From positions 124,001 through 188,000 of the forward strand of contig NZ_JACRSX010000003.1 in assembly GCF_014384985.1 (NCBI RefSeq): a DNA stretch of 64,000 bases, in the 5' to 3' direction. This stretch comes from Jutongia huaianensis. Its GTDB lineage: Bacteria; Bacillota; Clostridia; Lachnospirales; Lachnospiraceae. A program made the position numbers and the translations under genes. Shown one piece after another: positions 34,954 to 43,450 of the stretch. Numbering within the stretch: the stretch's first letter is position 1; every line of letters starts with the position of its first letter. The notes under the pieces were generated by a model. The model made no database searches, was not told where the DNA came from, and worked only from the letters and a program-made list of their open reading frames with translations.

Positions 34954-36779
34954 TTGTTTTTTGAAATCTGATTGTCCTGATTGTCCAGATAGCCTGTCAC
35001 ACACGGTTTTCCATTCCGGAGGATAACGGATAAGGCTCCTTTTTCATCGGTTCGCTGAATCTCTGCTCCGGTGTCTGCCAGACGATCAAGAAGCTCCCGG
35101 TGGGGATGACCGTACCGGTTCTTTCTGCCACATGAGATCAGGGCATATTCCGGCTTAAGAATATCGAGAAGTTCTTCACCGGTGGAATTTTTCGAGCCAT
35201 GATGTGCCACCTTCAGGACAGTGTAATGTTCTGGAATATGATAGGACTGTCTTAAAGGAGATGAACTGACAATTCGCTGAAGCGCTTCCTCTCCTGCTCC
35301 TTCCAGATCTCCGGTAAACAGACATGAAAAGTCCTGATACTGCATACTAAGTGTGATGGATTCTGCATTGGCTGAGTCAAAGGAGCTGCCTGCTGATGGA
35401 TTCAGACAGAAAAAGGAAACACCGCCGGATCGGAAATAACTCCCGGTGGACAAATACCGGACCGGAATATGTTTTTGTTTTGCTGCTTTACGAAGCAAAA
35501 CATAGCCGCTCTGTTTTTTGTCTGCGACATCCGGCAGAAGAAGCTGTCGGATCTTATACCCGTCACCACTCAGTTTTAACAGCTCCTCCAGACCGTTAAT
35601 ATGATCCTCGTCTGCATGGGTTGCAATCAGATAATCGATCTGTCGGATTCCTTTTGATTTAAGAAATGGAAGGATGCGGTATTTTCCCACCTGCTTTTCA
35701 CTGGTACTTCCGCCATCGATCAGAATATCCTGATGTGCCGGTGTGTGAAGGTATATGCCATCTCCCTGACCCACATCAAGCATGGTCATCTCAAATGTGC
35801 CGGAGGGAATATGCACGATAAATATAATACAGAGGACAGGTAATACTTTTCCGATATATTTTAGTTTTTTTCTGTTTTTTTCAGGTTGTAAAGGCAGCCT
35901 TTGATATTCTGCCTCGTCAATTTTGTAGAGAAGATACATAAGACAAAACAGGACAAGGATCAGCATCAGGTAATATAACAGAAGCTGCCACCAAACCGGA
36001 CGGCCAAAGATCTGCATATGGCCCGGCAGCTTTTGAAAGATCAGACAGATCTGTTCATAAAGTTTTAGCAGCCAGAAGGCATTGGAGAGAATAAATTTTG
36101 CTGCAGGTAAACAGATACAGCCAATGACCCCTCCCACAAAGGAAAAAACCACCAGAAGGGATGACAATGGGATGACAAAAAGATTGATCACGATGCCGTA
36201 CAGAGGGATTTCAAAGAAGAAATATAAAACAACAGGAAGTGTAGTCAGTTGAACAGAACTGCTTACCAAAAGCATTTGTCCTATCTTCTGCCCCTGTTGC
36301 CGGCAAAAGATCCGGAATCTGCCGGTGCGTTTATTGGCGAGGAGTTCCCTGTCAAGATGATGTAATCTCCGGCGTTTGCGTCGTTTGGCCCACGGATCCC
36401 CAAACCACACCTGCTCCAGTACAGGTAGTACCAGATAAATCCCAGCCATTGCGCCAAAAGAAAGAAGAAAGCTGCATGAAAAAAGTGCGAAAGGTTTTTG
36501 CAGTAAAATGATCACGGCAGCCAATGCAAGAGCGTTTTTGCCATCATAAGTCCGCTCGAACAGATCAGCAGCAAGCAAAAGGATCATCATAATGACAGCC
36601 CGGCTGGTAGAGATACTGAAATCTGTCATCTGGCCATAAGAAGCGACCAGAAGGATGCATACAGGGATGGCGCTTTTTTCCGGAACATAAAGTTTTTTGA
36701 GGAGCTTTCGCAGAGCCATACCAAGGATCGACACATGAAGTCCCGTCTGGGGCTTTACCCTGTCTTTTATAGATGGCAT
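34950..36779 (-). pseudogene. comEC: ComEC/Rec2 competence channel, 3' part split by the prophage
   Basis: The 609-codon frame contains most of a ComEC protein, the membrane channel for transforming DNA. It begins in the middle of the competence domain: the conserved (S/T)GLHVSILGM motif, normally more than 200 residues into the protein, is at residue 12 here. The N-terminal OB-like domain and first helices are missing. About eight membrane segments follow (to about 320), then a metallo-beta-lactamase-like domain (about 330-590) with ATHADEDHINGL and VAHHGSKNSTGEELL. Just upstream are TAA TAA stops and prophage DNA. The 5' part should lie beyond the window on the far side of the prophage. Confidence 0.8.
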
Positions 36780-36790
36780 AACTTCTTATT
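36725..36790. other. Putative attL region of the prophage
   Basis: comEC coding similarity ends between residues T12 and P10 of the truncated frame (about 36744-36752), so the crossover core should lie close to the GGACTTCATG sequence there. The two-base core of a serine integrase cannot be read without the other end or the empty site. Confidence 0.45.
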
Positions 36791-36919
36791 ATAAAGGGAT
36801 AGTCAGCATACAATGCTAAGGGGGATAGCCCACTAGGGGATATACCCCCCTTTGAACACCCCAGATTTGCTTATTCTTGAGATTTGTATAATCACGCAAA
36901 ACCATTTTTGCGGCTCTCT

Positions 36920-36938
36920 GTTATACGCATCGTATAAC
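36920..36938. repeat. 8-bp inverted repeat near the prophage left end
   Basis: GTTATACG (36920-36927) and CGTATAAC (36931-36938) form a perfect inverted repeat with a 3-base spacer, about 170 bases from the comEC junction. It could be a recombinase or ParB/XRE binding site. Confidence 0.45.
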
Positions 36939-36955
36939 ACCACTATATTTGTAAC

Positions 36956-36997
36956 AAAAAATAGTGTGGCTGTCAAATCGTAGCCACACTATTTTTT
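36956..36997. terminator. Bidirectional terminator at the prophage left end
   Basis: A perfect 16-bp inverted repeat (AAAAAATAGTGTGGCT at 36956-36971; complement at 36982-36997) with a 10-base loop. U-runs arise in both directions. It ends the 104-aa gene and insulates comEC from prophage transcription. Confidence 0.9.
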
Positions 36998-37007
36998 GCG
37001 TTCCGTC

Positions 37008-37319
37008 TTACTGCTGATTCTGTTTTTCAGTAAATAATGCCCCATAATTGAACATCTTCATGCTCTGGTATCTGCCCATGTCCAGCAGATTGTTTATTAT
37101 GATTTCCACGTCCCTGTCCTCACCTGACTGCTCATGCAGCCTCTGGCATATCCTTCCATAGGCTGCAAGCATTTCACTGTAGAGTTTTTCACAGTATCTG
37201 CCTTCTGCAAATTCATTCTCTACCACACTGCTTTCCTCACAATCAAACTTATCCAGATCATAATGTCCGTTCATCAGATCGTAGATCATTGTTTTGAATT
37301 CCTCATCCTGTACTCTCAT
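37008..37319 (-). CDS. Hypothetical prophage protein (about 103 aa)
   Basis: I do not recognise it with certainty. It is a small acidic helical protein (for example YCEKLYSEMLAAYGRICQRL) ending KMFNYGALFTEKQNQQ. It weakly resembles the DUF6809 group of small Lachnospiraceae proteins. GAGG six bases before ATG 37319 supports this start; in-frame starts to 37334 exist. It follows the minus-strand XRE gene and probably shares its transcript. Confidence 0.55.
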   Translation of the reverse strand: MRVQDEEFKTMIYDLMNGHYDLDKFDCEESSVVENEFAEGRYCEKLYSEMLAAYGRICQRLHEQSGEDRDVEIIINNLLDMGRYQSMKMFNYGALFTEKQNQQ

Positions 37320-37404
37320 ATACATCCTCATCACTTTCCGTGGTCACAGGAATGCATAGAAAAAGGGAAGCCAGTCTTGTCAGATACAATCAAGCTGCTT
37401 CCCC

Positions 37405-37725
37405 TTACTTCTTCAGCGTCCTTACGAAGTTCATCAGTATTCTGCGTTCATCCGCATTTAAGTCATCCCATATCTCCAATAATTCACCTTGCTCATCCGT
37501 CAGGTCAGGCCGCATACCATCTCCGGCAAAGAACTGTGCGATTGAAATTCCGAATGCATCACAGATTCTTTCCAGGGTCGGTACTGTAGGTATGCTCTTC
37601 TTATTCATTATATTTGCCAACGCTGTCTGCGACATATCCGTGAGCTGTGCAAGTCTGTATTTGGAGACTTTATGCTTGCTGCATAATTCTTTTATCCTCT
37701 TTGGTATGTACTCCTCTGTACGCAA
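37405..37725 (-). CDS. XRE-family helix-turn-helix regulator
   Basis: This 106-residue protein has an N-terminal HTH_3 domain (about 8-65: LCSKHKVSKYRLAQLTDMS, then TLERICDAFGISIAQFF) and a helical C-terminus. It is likely a prophage repressor or Cro-like protein. It is divergent from a second XRE gene across a 390-base gap at the left end of the prophage, so the pair may control each other or the recombinase module. Confidence 0.85.
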   Translation of the reverse strand: MRTEEYIPKRIKELCSKHKVSKYRLAQLTDMSQTALANIMNKKSIPTVPTLERICDAFGISIAQFFAGDGMRPDLTDEQGELLEIWDDLNADERRILMNFVRTLKK

Positions 37726-37934
37726 GTAAATTACACCTCTCTTCTATCTGTACGATATACATATTGTAACCGTTACGCAGAAGAATTATTAGAACCATAT
37801 CTCTTTTGTAATTTACTCTAGTGTAGTGGAGTATCTGGGTAAAAAAATATGAACGGCAGGTTTATGCAGTTCAGTTTTGTATCATGACAGAACCTTGATT
37901 TACCTTGTTTCCATCATTCTTATATCGTCTTGTT

Positions 37935-38066
37935 TCAGTTATAAGCATACCATCTGCATCCGTATCCTTCAATAAGAATCGTTCGACATATTTCGCACTT
38001 TCCTATCTCCTGTTTCCCTTTTACTCCATTACACTTTATTAAATTACACAACTTTTTTGCACTCAT
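37935..38066 (-). CDS. Possible 43-aa cysteine-rich protein
   Basis: Within the gap between the two XRE genes there is an open frame on the minus strand starting MSAKKLCNLIKC and containing GKCEIC and a later YGCRWYAYN end. Five cysteines, one CxxC, no membrane segment. The ribosome binding site is weak (AAGG, 14 bases away). A second frame over the same bases, ending NQGSVMIQN, also lacks stops for about 40 codons, so the coding call is uncertain. Confidence 0.3.
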   Translation of the reverse strand: MSAKKLCNLIKCNGVKGKQEIGKCEICRTILIEGYGCRWYAYN

Positions 38067-38116
38067 TGATAGATAATTTACCTTGCGTAAGAAAAAGAAA
38101 ACAGGAGGTACAATCT

Positions 38117-38500
38117 ATGAATCAGACGCAGACATCTGTCAACCACAGGCAGATAGGACACCGTATCAAGGAAGTAAGGGAGCAGAATCATATTTCACAA
38201 GCGCAGCTTGCGGAAATGACTGACCTTTCCGTCTCCTACATAAGCCACATTGAAAATGCAAAAAGAAAAGCAAGCCTGGAATCTATCATCCGTATCGTGA
38301 ATGCCCTCGGCATTACCGTGGATGAACTGCTTGCCGGAGTGCAGATGAACAATCCGGCTGCATACCAGACAGACATCGATATGCTCATGGAGGACTGCTC
38401 GGAAAATGAGAAAAGATTCATCTATGAACTTATAAAGGCAAGCCTTGAAACCATGCACAAAAACGGCTGGGAGCTTGCTTCCAGTGACAGGCACAGATAA
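38117..38500 (+). CDS. XRE-family helix-turn-helix regulator
   Basis: This 127-residue protein has an HTH_3 domain (about 12-65) with IKEVREQNHISQAQLAEMTDLS and SYISHIENAKRKASLESIIRI, then a helical tail (ENEKRFIYELIKASLETM). AGGAGG (38103-38108) lies eight bases before ATG 38117. It is divergent from the other XRE gene and lies 132 bases before the recombinase operon, separated from it by a terminator. A role in keeping the lysogenic state or controlling the recombinase genes is inferred from position. Confidence 0.87.
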   Translation: MNQTQTSVNHRQIGHRIKEVREQNHISQAQLAEMTDLSVSYISHIENAKRKASLESIIRIVNALGITVDELLAGVQMNNPAAYQTDIDMLMEDCSENEKRFIYELIKASLETMHKNGWELASSDRHR

Positions 38501-38536
38501 AGGCACACTATTTTCACACAAATAAATTTTCTTTGA

Positions 38537-38581
38537 AATAGACTATAGGGATATGGCTGTCCGTATAGTCTATTTTATTTC
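38537..38581 (+). terminator. Terminator after the plus-strand XRE gene
   Basis: AAATAGACTATA (38537-38548) pairs perfectly with TATAGTCTATTT (38565-38576) and TATTT follows. It separates the regulator from the recombinase operon, which then needs its own promoter; a TATAAT-like box lies near 38595. Confidence 0.75.
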
Positions 38582-38632
38582 AGCATGAAAATTTTATAAT
38601 AAAATCCAGCACAGAAATAAAGGTGGTAAGTC

Positions 38633-40510
38633 ATGAACGAAAACGAGCAGAAAGCCGGCTCAGTTGCCGACCAGAAAAGTAAGATAAGGGAACGTTATAA
38701 AGGTATCGACCCGGATGAACTTGACGTGATCCCTGCCCTTCCGCAGGAAGATATATTTGCAGTGGAAAATGAACAGCGTGTTGCCGTATATGCAAGGGTG
38801 TCAACGGATGATCCGAGACAGACATCCTCATATGAACTGCAGAAGAACCATTACCATGATGTCATCAGTAAGAGTCCGAACTGGAAACTGGTGCAGATCT
38901 ATGCGGATGAAGGCATCTCCGGCACCTCCCTCCAGCACCGTGACCAGTTTAAACTGATGATTGAAGACTGCAAAAAAGGTCAGATAGATCTTATCGTGAC
39001 CAAGAGCGTATCACGTTTTGCCAGGAATGTGGTGGACTGCATCGGCTATGTCAGGGAGCTTCTCTCACTTCCCCATCCTGTCGGTGTTTTCTTTGAAACA
39101 GAAAGGCTTAACACCTTTGACCCCAAAAGTGAGATGGTGCTTTCCTTCATGGCCACACTTGCACAGGAAGAAAGCCATACCAAAAGTGAGATCATGAATG
39201 CATCCATTGAGATGCGTTTCCGCAGGGGAATCTTCCTTACACCGATACTCCTCGGATATGATCATGATGAAGACGGAAACCTCATCATTAATGAAGGGGA
39301 AGCAAAGATCGTAAAACTCATATTTATGATGTACTTAAACGGATGCACCTGTCAGGAGATTGCCGATACCCTGACGGAACTCGGCTGCGAGACCAAAAAA
39401 GGAAACACCGTATGGTCTCCCGGTTCCATCCTTCAGATACTGCAGAATGAAAGGCACTGCGGTGATGTCCTTGCACACAAGACCTACACTCCGAATTACC
39501 TCAATCACAAATCAAAGAAGAATATGCAGAACCGTCCCCAGTACCGGAAGCGCGACCATCACGAAGCCATCATATCAAGGGATGACTTTATTGCGGTCCA
39601 GAGATTGATCAGCAATGCCAAGTACGGGAACAAGGGGATCCTTCCGCAGCTGAAGGTCATTCCGAGAGGCGTCCTGAAAGGGTTTGTATCCATAAACCCC
39701 AGATGGGCGGGATTTAAGGAAACGGATTACATGAATGCTTCTTCCAGTGTTTATGACGGCACGGAACAGTCCGGCCCATCTTCCGGGCATGTAGAGGTAA
39801 GATCTGGTGAATTTGACCTGCGCGGATATGAGATCGCACGCTCACAGTTTTTTGACAGCACGGACCGTATAACCGTTACCTTCAGCCAGGGAGATATCCG
39901 CTTTTCCGCTCCTGCCGTCCGCAAACTTGACAGCACGCTTGTGGAACTGCTCATACATCCAAAGAAACTGGTCTTTGCCGTAAGGAATGCGGGGAAAGAC
40001 TGCCGGAATGCCATGCAGTGGTCTAAAAAGAAAGACGGCAAAAACTCTCCACGTGAGATCAGCGGAACTGCATTTCTTCCCACGCTCTATTCCCTCCTCG
40101 GCTGGAACGATGACTGCCGTTACCGCATTACGGGGGTAAAGCGTGGCAGCGGGAATGATGCCGTACTGCTCTTCAACCTTTCCGAACCGGAGATATTCAT
40201 CCCCAATGACATGGTCGCTGCACCGGATGCGGATCCGGCCGTAAAACCCTTTACGGACAACCAGCAGAGAAATGTCCGGGCCTATCCGCCTGACTGGGCA
40301 GACACATTCGGGAGCAATTATTACAGCCACGCACAGGCAGAGGAACTTGCCGGATTCACCGGACGTAAAGACCCGGATACCTCCCATGCCCCGGTAACAT
40401 ACAACGACACTGATATACAGGTCACCAGTAAAAATGACATCGAAAAGAATATTAAACAGATCATGTCAGATATGAAGGAGAACACAGATGAACATACAGA
40501 CAAACGATGA
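38633..40510 (+). CDS. Large serine recombinase with a novel C-terminal domain
   Basis: This 625-residue protein starts with a resolvase catalytic domain (about 48-205; nucleophile Ser57 in ARVSTDD, plus YADEGISGTS and SVSRFARN). A Recombinase DNA-binding domain follows (about 206-335; NERHCGDVLAHKTY). The zinc ribbon and coiled coil that normally come next are absent. Instead residues 392-560 form a domain starting FDLRGYEIARSQFF and holding KLDSTLVELLIHP, SLLGWNDDCRYRITG and LSEPEIFI, which is clearly homologous to the next gene product. GGTGG lies before the ATG. The stop overlaps the next gene by 23 bases. It could be the integrase, the excision partner, or a rearrangement enzyme. Confidence 0.85.
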   Translation: MNENEQKAGSVADQKSKIRERYKGIDPDELDVIPALPQEDIFAVENEQRVAVYARVSTDDPRQTSSYELQKNHYHDVISKSPNWKLVQIYADEGISGTSLQHRDQFKLMIEDCKKGQIDLIVTKSVSRFARNVVDCIGYVRELLSLPHPVGVFFETERLNTFDPKSEMVLSFMATLAQEESHTKSEIMNASIEMRFRRGIFLTPILLGYDHDEDGNLIINEGEAKIVKLIFMMYLNGCTCQEIADTLTELGCETKKGNTVWSPGSILQILQNERHCGDVLAHKTYTPNYLNHKSKKNMQNRPQYRKRDHHEAIISRDDFIAVQRLISNAKYGNKGILPQLKVIPRGVLKGFVSINPRWAGFKETDYMNASSSVYDGTEQSGPSSGHVEVRSGEFDLRGYEIARSQFFDSTDRITVTFSQGDIRFSAPAVRKLDSTLVELLIHPKKLVFAVRNAGKDCRNAMQWSKKKDGKNSPREISGTAFLPTLYSLLGWNDDCRYRITGVKRGSGNDAVLLFNLSEPEIFIPNDMVAAPDADPAVKPFTDNQQRNVRAYPPDWADTFGSNYYSHAQAEELAGFTGRKDPDTSHAPVTYNDTDIQVTSKNDIEKNIKQIMSDMKENTDEHTDKR

Positions 40511-41189
40511 AAAGAATACCATTCCCGTGACCGAGGATGATGCTTTCAGCTATGACGGGTATCAGGTCGTCCGCGGCGAGTTCTTTGCCCATACCTACGA
40601 ACCGTCCTTTACTTTTAATTCCAGCAAGGTATCCGTAAACACCGCATGCATAAAAAAGCTGCCGGATACGGATTTCGTGCAGATACTCGTAAACCCGGAT
40701 GAAAAGAAACTGGCGGTGCGTCCATGCCAGGAGGATGAGAAGGATTCCTTCCGGTGGTGTTCCGCAACGGCAAAACGCTCTCCAAGACAGATCACCTGCC
40801 GTATCTTTTTTGCCAAAGTCGTGTCGCTTATGGGATGGAATTCATCCTACCGCTATAAACTGCTTGGGAAGCTGATACGGTCAGACAATGAACTGCTGTT
40901 TGTCTTTGACCTCACAACGCCTGAGATCTTCGTGCGTGAGGAAAAGGAAGACGGAAAGATAAAAGCATCCCGCACGCCAAGCTATCCGGAAGAATGGCAG
41001 AACCAGTTCGGTGTGCCTGTCGAGGAACACCAGAGCAGTTTACAGGTCAACATGTTTGACGGTTATGCGGTGTTCGGCATCTCCGAAAACAATACCGCTG
41101 AACCGGAAGAAGAAAAAACAGAACATCCAGAAAAGGAGGAACAGCATTATGAACAGAGAAACCTCTTTGAAGCCGGTCCTATGCATTGA
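40488..41189 (+). CDS. Stand-alone copy of the recombinase C-terminal domain (233 aa)
   Basis: No named family is recognised. Residues 20-175 align by eye with residues 392-560 of the recombinase upstream: FSYDGYQVVRGEFF against FDLRGYEIARSQFF, then KLPDTDFVQILVNP, KRSPRQI, SLMGWNSSYRYKLLG, TTPEIFV and YPEEWQNQFG. A Glu/Lys-rich tail follows and ends in RNLFEAGPMH. There are no zinc-binding cysteines or membrane segments. AAGGAG lies seven bases before the ATG, inside the upstream gene. It likely works with the recombinase, for example as a DNA-binding or directionality partner; that is inference. Confidence 0.8.
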   Translation: MNIQTNDEKNTIPVTEDDAFSYDGYQVVRGEFFAHTYEPSFTFNSSKVSVNTACIKKLPDTDFVQILVNPDEKKLAVRPCQEDEKDSFRWCSATAKRSPRQITCRIFFAKVVSLMGWNSSYRYKLLGKLIRSDNELLFVFDLTTPEIFVREEKEDGKIKASRTPSYPEEWQNQFGVPVEEHQSSLQVNMFDGYAVFGISENNTAEPEEEKTEHPEKEEQHYEQRNLFEAGPMH

Positions 41190-41541
41190 CTTAAAGAAAA
41201 ACAGAATACGCATACACAAGCTCACGCTCCATATGCTCGGTGACCCAGAGTATATCCAGCTGCTTGTAAACCCACAGGACAGCATGATTGCCATAAGGAA
41301 AAGTGTGCGTAAGGATTACCTTGCCCACCGTGTGCGCTACAGTAAAGCCGACAGCCGTTACTGTTACGAATTATACAGTACGGAGCTTTTACAGGCATTA
41401 CAGCATACAGGCATACATCTTGAGGACAACCACAGCTACCGTATCTACGGTGCACTGAATCCAAAAGAATGCCTGGCCAGCTTTTCCATGAATGAATGCG
41501 TACTTGTAGATGATATGACCCGAACGGAGGAATCAGTATGA
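41149..41541 (+). CDS. Third, shorter copy of the novel domain (130 aa)
   Basis: The protein begins MNRETSLKPVLCIDL. Its core (KKNRIRIHKLTLHMLG, then EYIQLLVNPQDSMIAIR, later HSYRIYGALN) matches the middle of the two upstream copies (TDFVQILVNPDEKKLAVR; YRYKLLGKLI) but lacks the N-terminal GY motif and the PEIF/YPxxW end. GGAGG before ATG 41149 decides the start, giving a 41-base overlap with the previous gene. The next gene overlaps by 4 bases (ATGA). I infer a divergent paralogue in the same complex. Confidence 0.75.
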   Translation: MNRETSLKPVLCIDLKKNRIRIHKLTLHMLGDPEYIQLLVNPQDSMIAIRKSVRKDYLAHRVRYSKADSRYCYELYSTELLQALQHTGIHLEDNHSYRIYGALNPKECLASFSMNECVLVDDMTRTEESV

Positions 41542-42554
41542 ACAACAGACCAGTCCCGGAACTTCAGACGGATCCGGAATTTGATGAGCTAATACAGCCA
41601 AGGGAAGAAAAGTACCTGGAAGAACTCGAAGAAAACATCTTTGACCACGGATGCCTGGAGCCTGTATGCGTGTGGAACGGTATCATACTTGACGGCCGTC
41701 TGCGGTATAAAATCTGTACGAAATGGGATATCCATTTCAACATCCGGCGCATCATATTTGAAAGCCGTGATATGGCAGTCTCTTTTATCTGCCATGAACA
41801 GCTCAAACGTACAGACCTTACCGGGGAATACAAAAAATACCTGATAGGCAGACTGTTCCGTGCGGACATGAATACCGCCAGTGATGAATTCATGAAAAAA
41901 CATCCTGACACGGAACTGAATGCAGACGGACAGGTATCACAGAAATATGTCCGTAAGACAGATATTGCCACCATCATAGGCAATGAATTTAATTTTGGTT
42001 TTTCCACCGTGACAAAATATGATATTTATGCCCGTGCGGTCGATGACCTGAAAAGGAAAAGCCCGGAGATCGCAGAAAAGATATTAAACGGGAAACTCCG
42101 TGTATCCCATGAAAATATCATAGAACTCTCCCGTCTTCCCATTGAGGATATCAACGGACTGAAAAGGCTCTTGGACAGCGGGTCTATAGACCGCATCGGA
42201 TACTCCCAGCTCCGGCACGAACTCAGGTGGCAGAGGCTTCCCACCGGAAAACCGGACTCAAGAAGAATAAAACGGGAAAAGGAAAGTGCCGAAGCCGGAA
42301 TTAAGCAGATGCCCGCCACTGACCCGGATGCGGAACTCGAAAGCCTTAAATTTACGATACCTTCATGGTCAAAGACCATATCAAGGACCATGGAGCTTAC
42401 AGATTTTCCTTCCACCTCAGTTAATGCAAGGCGTGAAGTGAAGATGCAGCTGTTAAACCTAACAAGAAAAATAACCAGACTGCTTTCGCAGCTTGAGGAG
42501 GATGATCCAGATGACAGAAGAACAGACAGCCGGACAAACGCCACAGGCCATTGA
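41538..42554 (+). CDS. ParB-like (ParB/Srx domain) protein
   Basis: The N-terminal 90 residues of this 338-residue protein have the ParB N-domain pattern: LIQPREEKYLEELEENIFDHG, then EPVCVWNGIILDGRLRYKIC. A middle helical part with KTDIATIIGNEFNFGFSTVTKYD resembles a helix-turn-helix of the ParB central domain. The C-terminus is basic with a helical end. No ParA is present in the window. Genes of this type in a phage integration operon could bind att-site or plasmid-like repeats and bridge DNA. It starts on the ATGA shared with the upstream gene. Confidence 0.75.
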   Translation: MNNRPVPELQTDPEFDELIQPREEKYLEELEENIFDHGCLEPVCVWNGIILDGRLRYKICTKWDIHFNIRRIIFESRDMAVSFICHEQLKRTDLTGEYKKYLIGRLFRADMNTASDEFMKKHPDTELNADGQVSQKYVRKTDIATIIGNEFNFGFSTVTKYDIYARAVDDLKRKSPEIAEKILNGKLRVSHENIIELSRLPIEDINGLKRLLDSGSIDRIGYSQLRHELRWQRLPTGKPDSRRIKREKESAEAGIKQMPATDPDAELESLKFTIPSWSKTISRTMELTDFPSTSVNARREVKMQLLNLTRKITRLLSQLEEDDPDDRRTDSRTNATGH

Positions 42555-43449
42555 CCTGATGCAGTTCGTCCCAAAAGTACACTTTGAACAGATTCCTATC
42601 AGGAATCTCGTATCCAACCAGGAATACCAGCGCAACCTCTCACAGCACCATGTCCAGCGTGCTGCCGCCAACTTTGACCTGTACCAGATAAATCCCGTAA
42701 AGGTCAGCCGGAGGAACGGCATCAACTATGTATTCAACGGGCAGCACACCATTGAGATCGTTGCCCTCGTTTCAGGATCCAGGGAGACACCCGTGTGGTG
42801 TATGGTATACGATGACCTCGGATATGAACATGAAGCGGATATCTTTGCAAACCAGATGAAATATGTAAAGCCCCTGCTGCCTTATGAGATATTCATGGCA
42901 AACATAGAGGCTGGCAATGACAAACAGCTCATCATCCGTGACCTGGTGGAATCCTATGACCTTACCATCGCATCTACCACGACACCGGGCGGTATCTGCG
43001 CTGTCGCAACCCTGGAAAACATCCACGACAAATACGGCTATCATATGCTCGACCATGTCATCCGTCTCATTGCAGCCACATGGGAAGGTGCATCCCAGTC
43101 CTTCAGTGCAAACATGATGAACGGACTGGCACGTTTCCTGAATGCTTACGGTGATGCCATAAAAGATGATGTATTTAAGGAAAAGCTCGGAAGGATATCC
43201 ATCAAGGAACTCGCCCGCACTGCAAAGGACAGGCGTTCCGGCTCACTCGGATTTGCGGAAGCCATACTGATATACTACAACAAAAAAAGCCGGAATCCGC
43301 TTACCTGGGATAAACTTTATACCCATAAACTTCCGCATAAAAAGGACATGGAAGAAGAACCATCCGACATTCCTGAACCTGGGGATGCGGACGGTGAAAG
43401 CAGCCAGATGGAGCTGTTTGGACTTCATGACAGCGGGGTTTCCGGGTGA
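42511..43449 (+). CDS. Second ParB-like protein, DUF6551 type
   Basis: This 312-residue protein has a ParB-like N-terminus (about 20-110) with IRNLVSNQEYQRNLSQHHVQRAA, INPVKVSRRNG and the turn YVFNGQHTIEIVA, corresponding to the DUF6551 family seen in many phages. The central and C-terminal parts are helical, ending in an acidic tail. GAGGAGG nine bases before ATG 42511 favours this start, with a 44-base overlap with the previous gene. Its stop is one base from the stop of the convergent recombinase gene. Confidence 0.75.
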   Translation: MTEEQTAGQTPQAIDLMQFVPKVHFEQIPIRNLVSNQEYQRNLSQHHVQRAAANFDLYQINPVKVSRRNGINYVFNGQHTIEIVALVSGSRETPVWCMVYDDLGYEHEADIFANQMKYVKPLLPYEIFMANIEAGNDKQLIIRDLVESYDLTIASTTTPGGICAVATLENIHDKYGYHMLDHVIRLIAATWEGASQSFSANMMNGLARFLNAYGDAIKDDVFKEKLGRISIKELARTAKDRRSGSLGFAEAILIYYNKKSRNPLTWDKLYTHKLPHKKDMEEEPSDIPEPGDADGESSQMELFGLHDSGVSG

Positions 43450-43450
43450 T

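Noticed and set aside
36780..36840. Native promoter of a naturally short comEC
   Set aside because: A TATAAT-like box lies just before the truncated frame, but the best -35 match has the wrong spacing, and the missing domain and adjoining prophage fit an insertion better.
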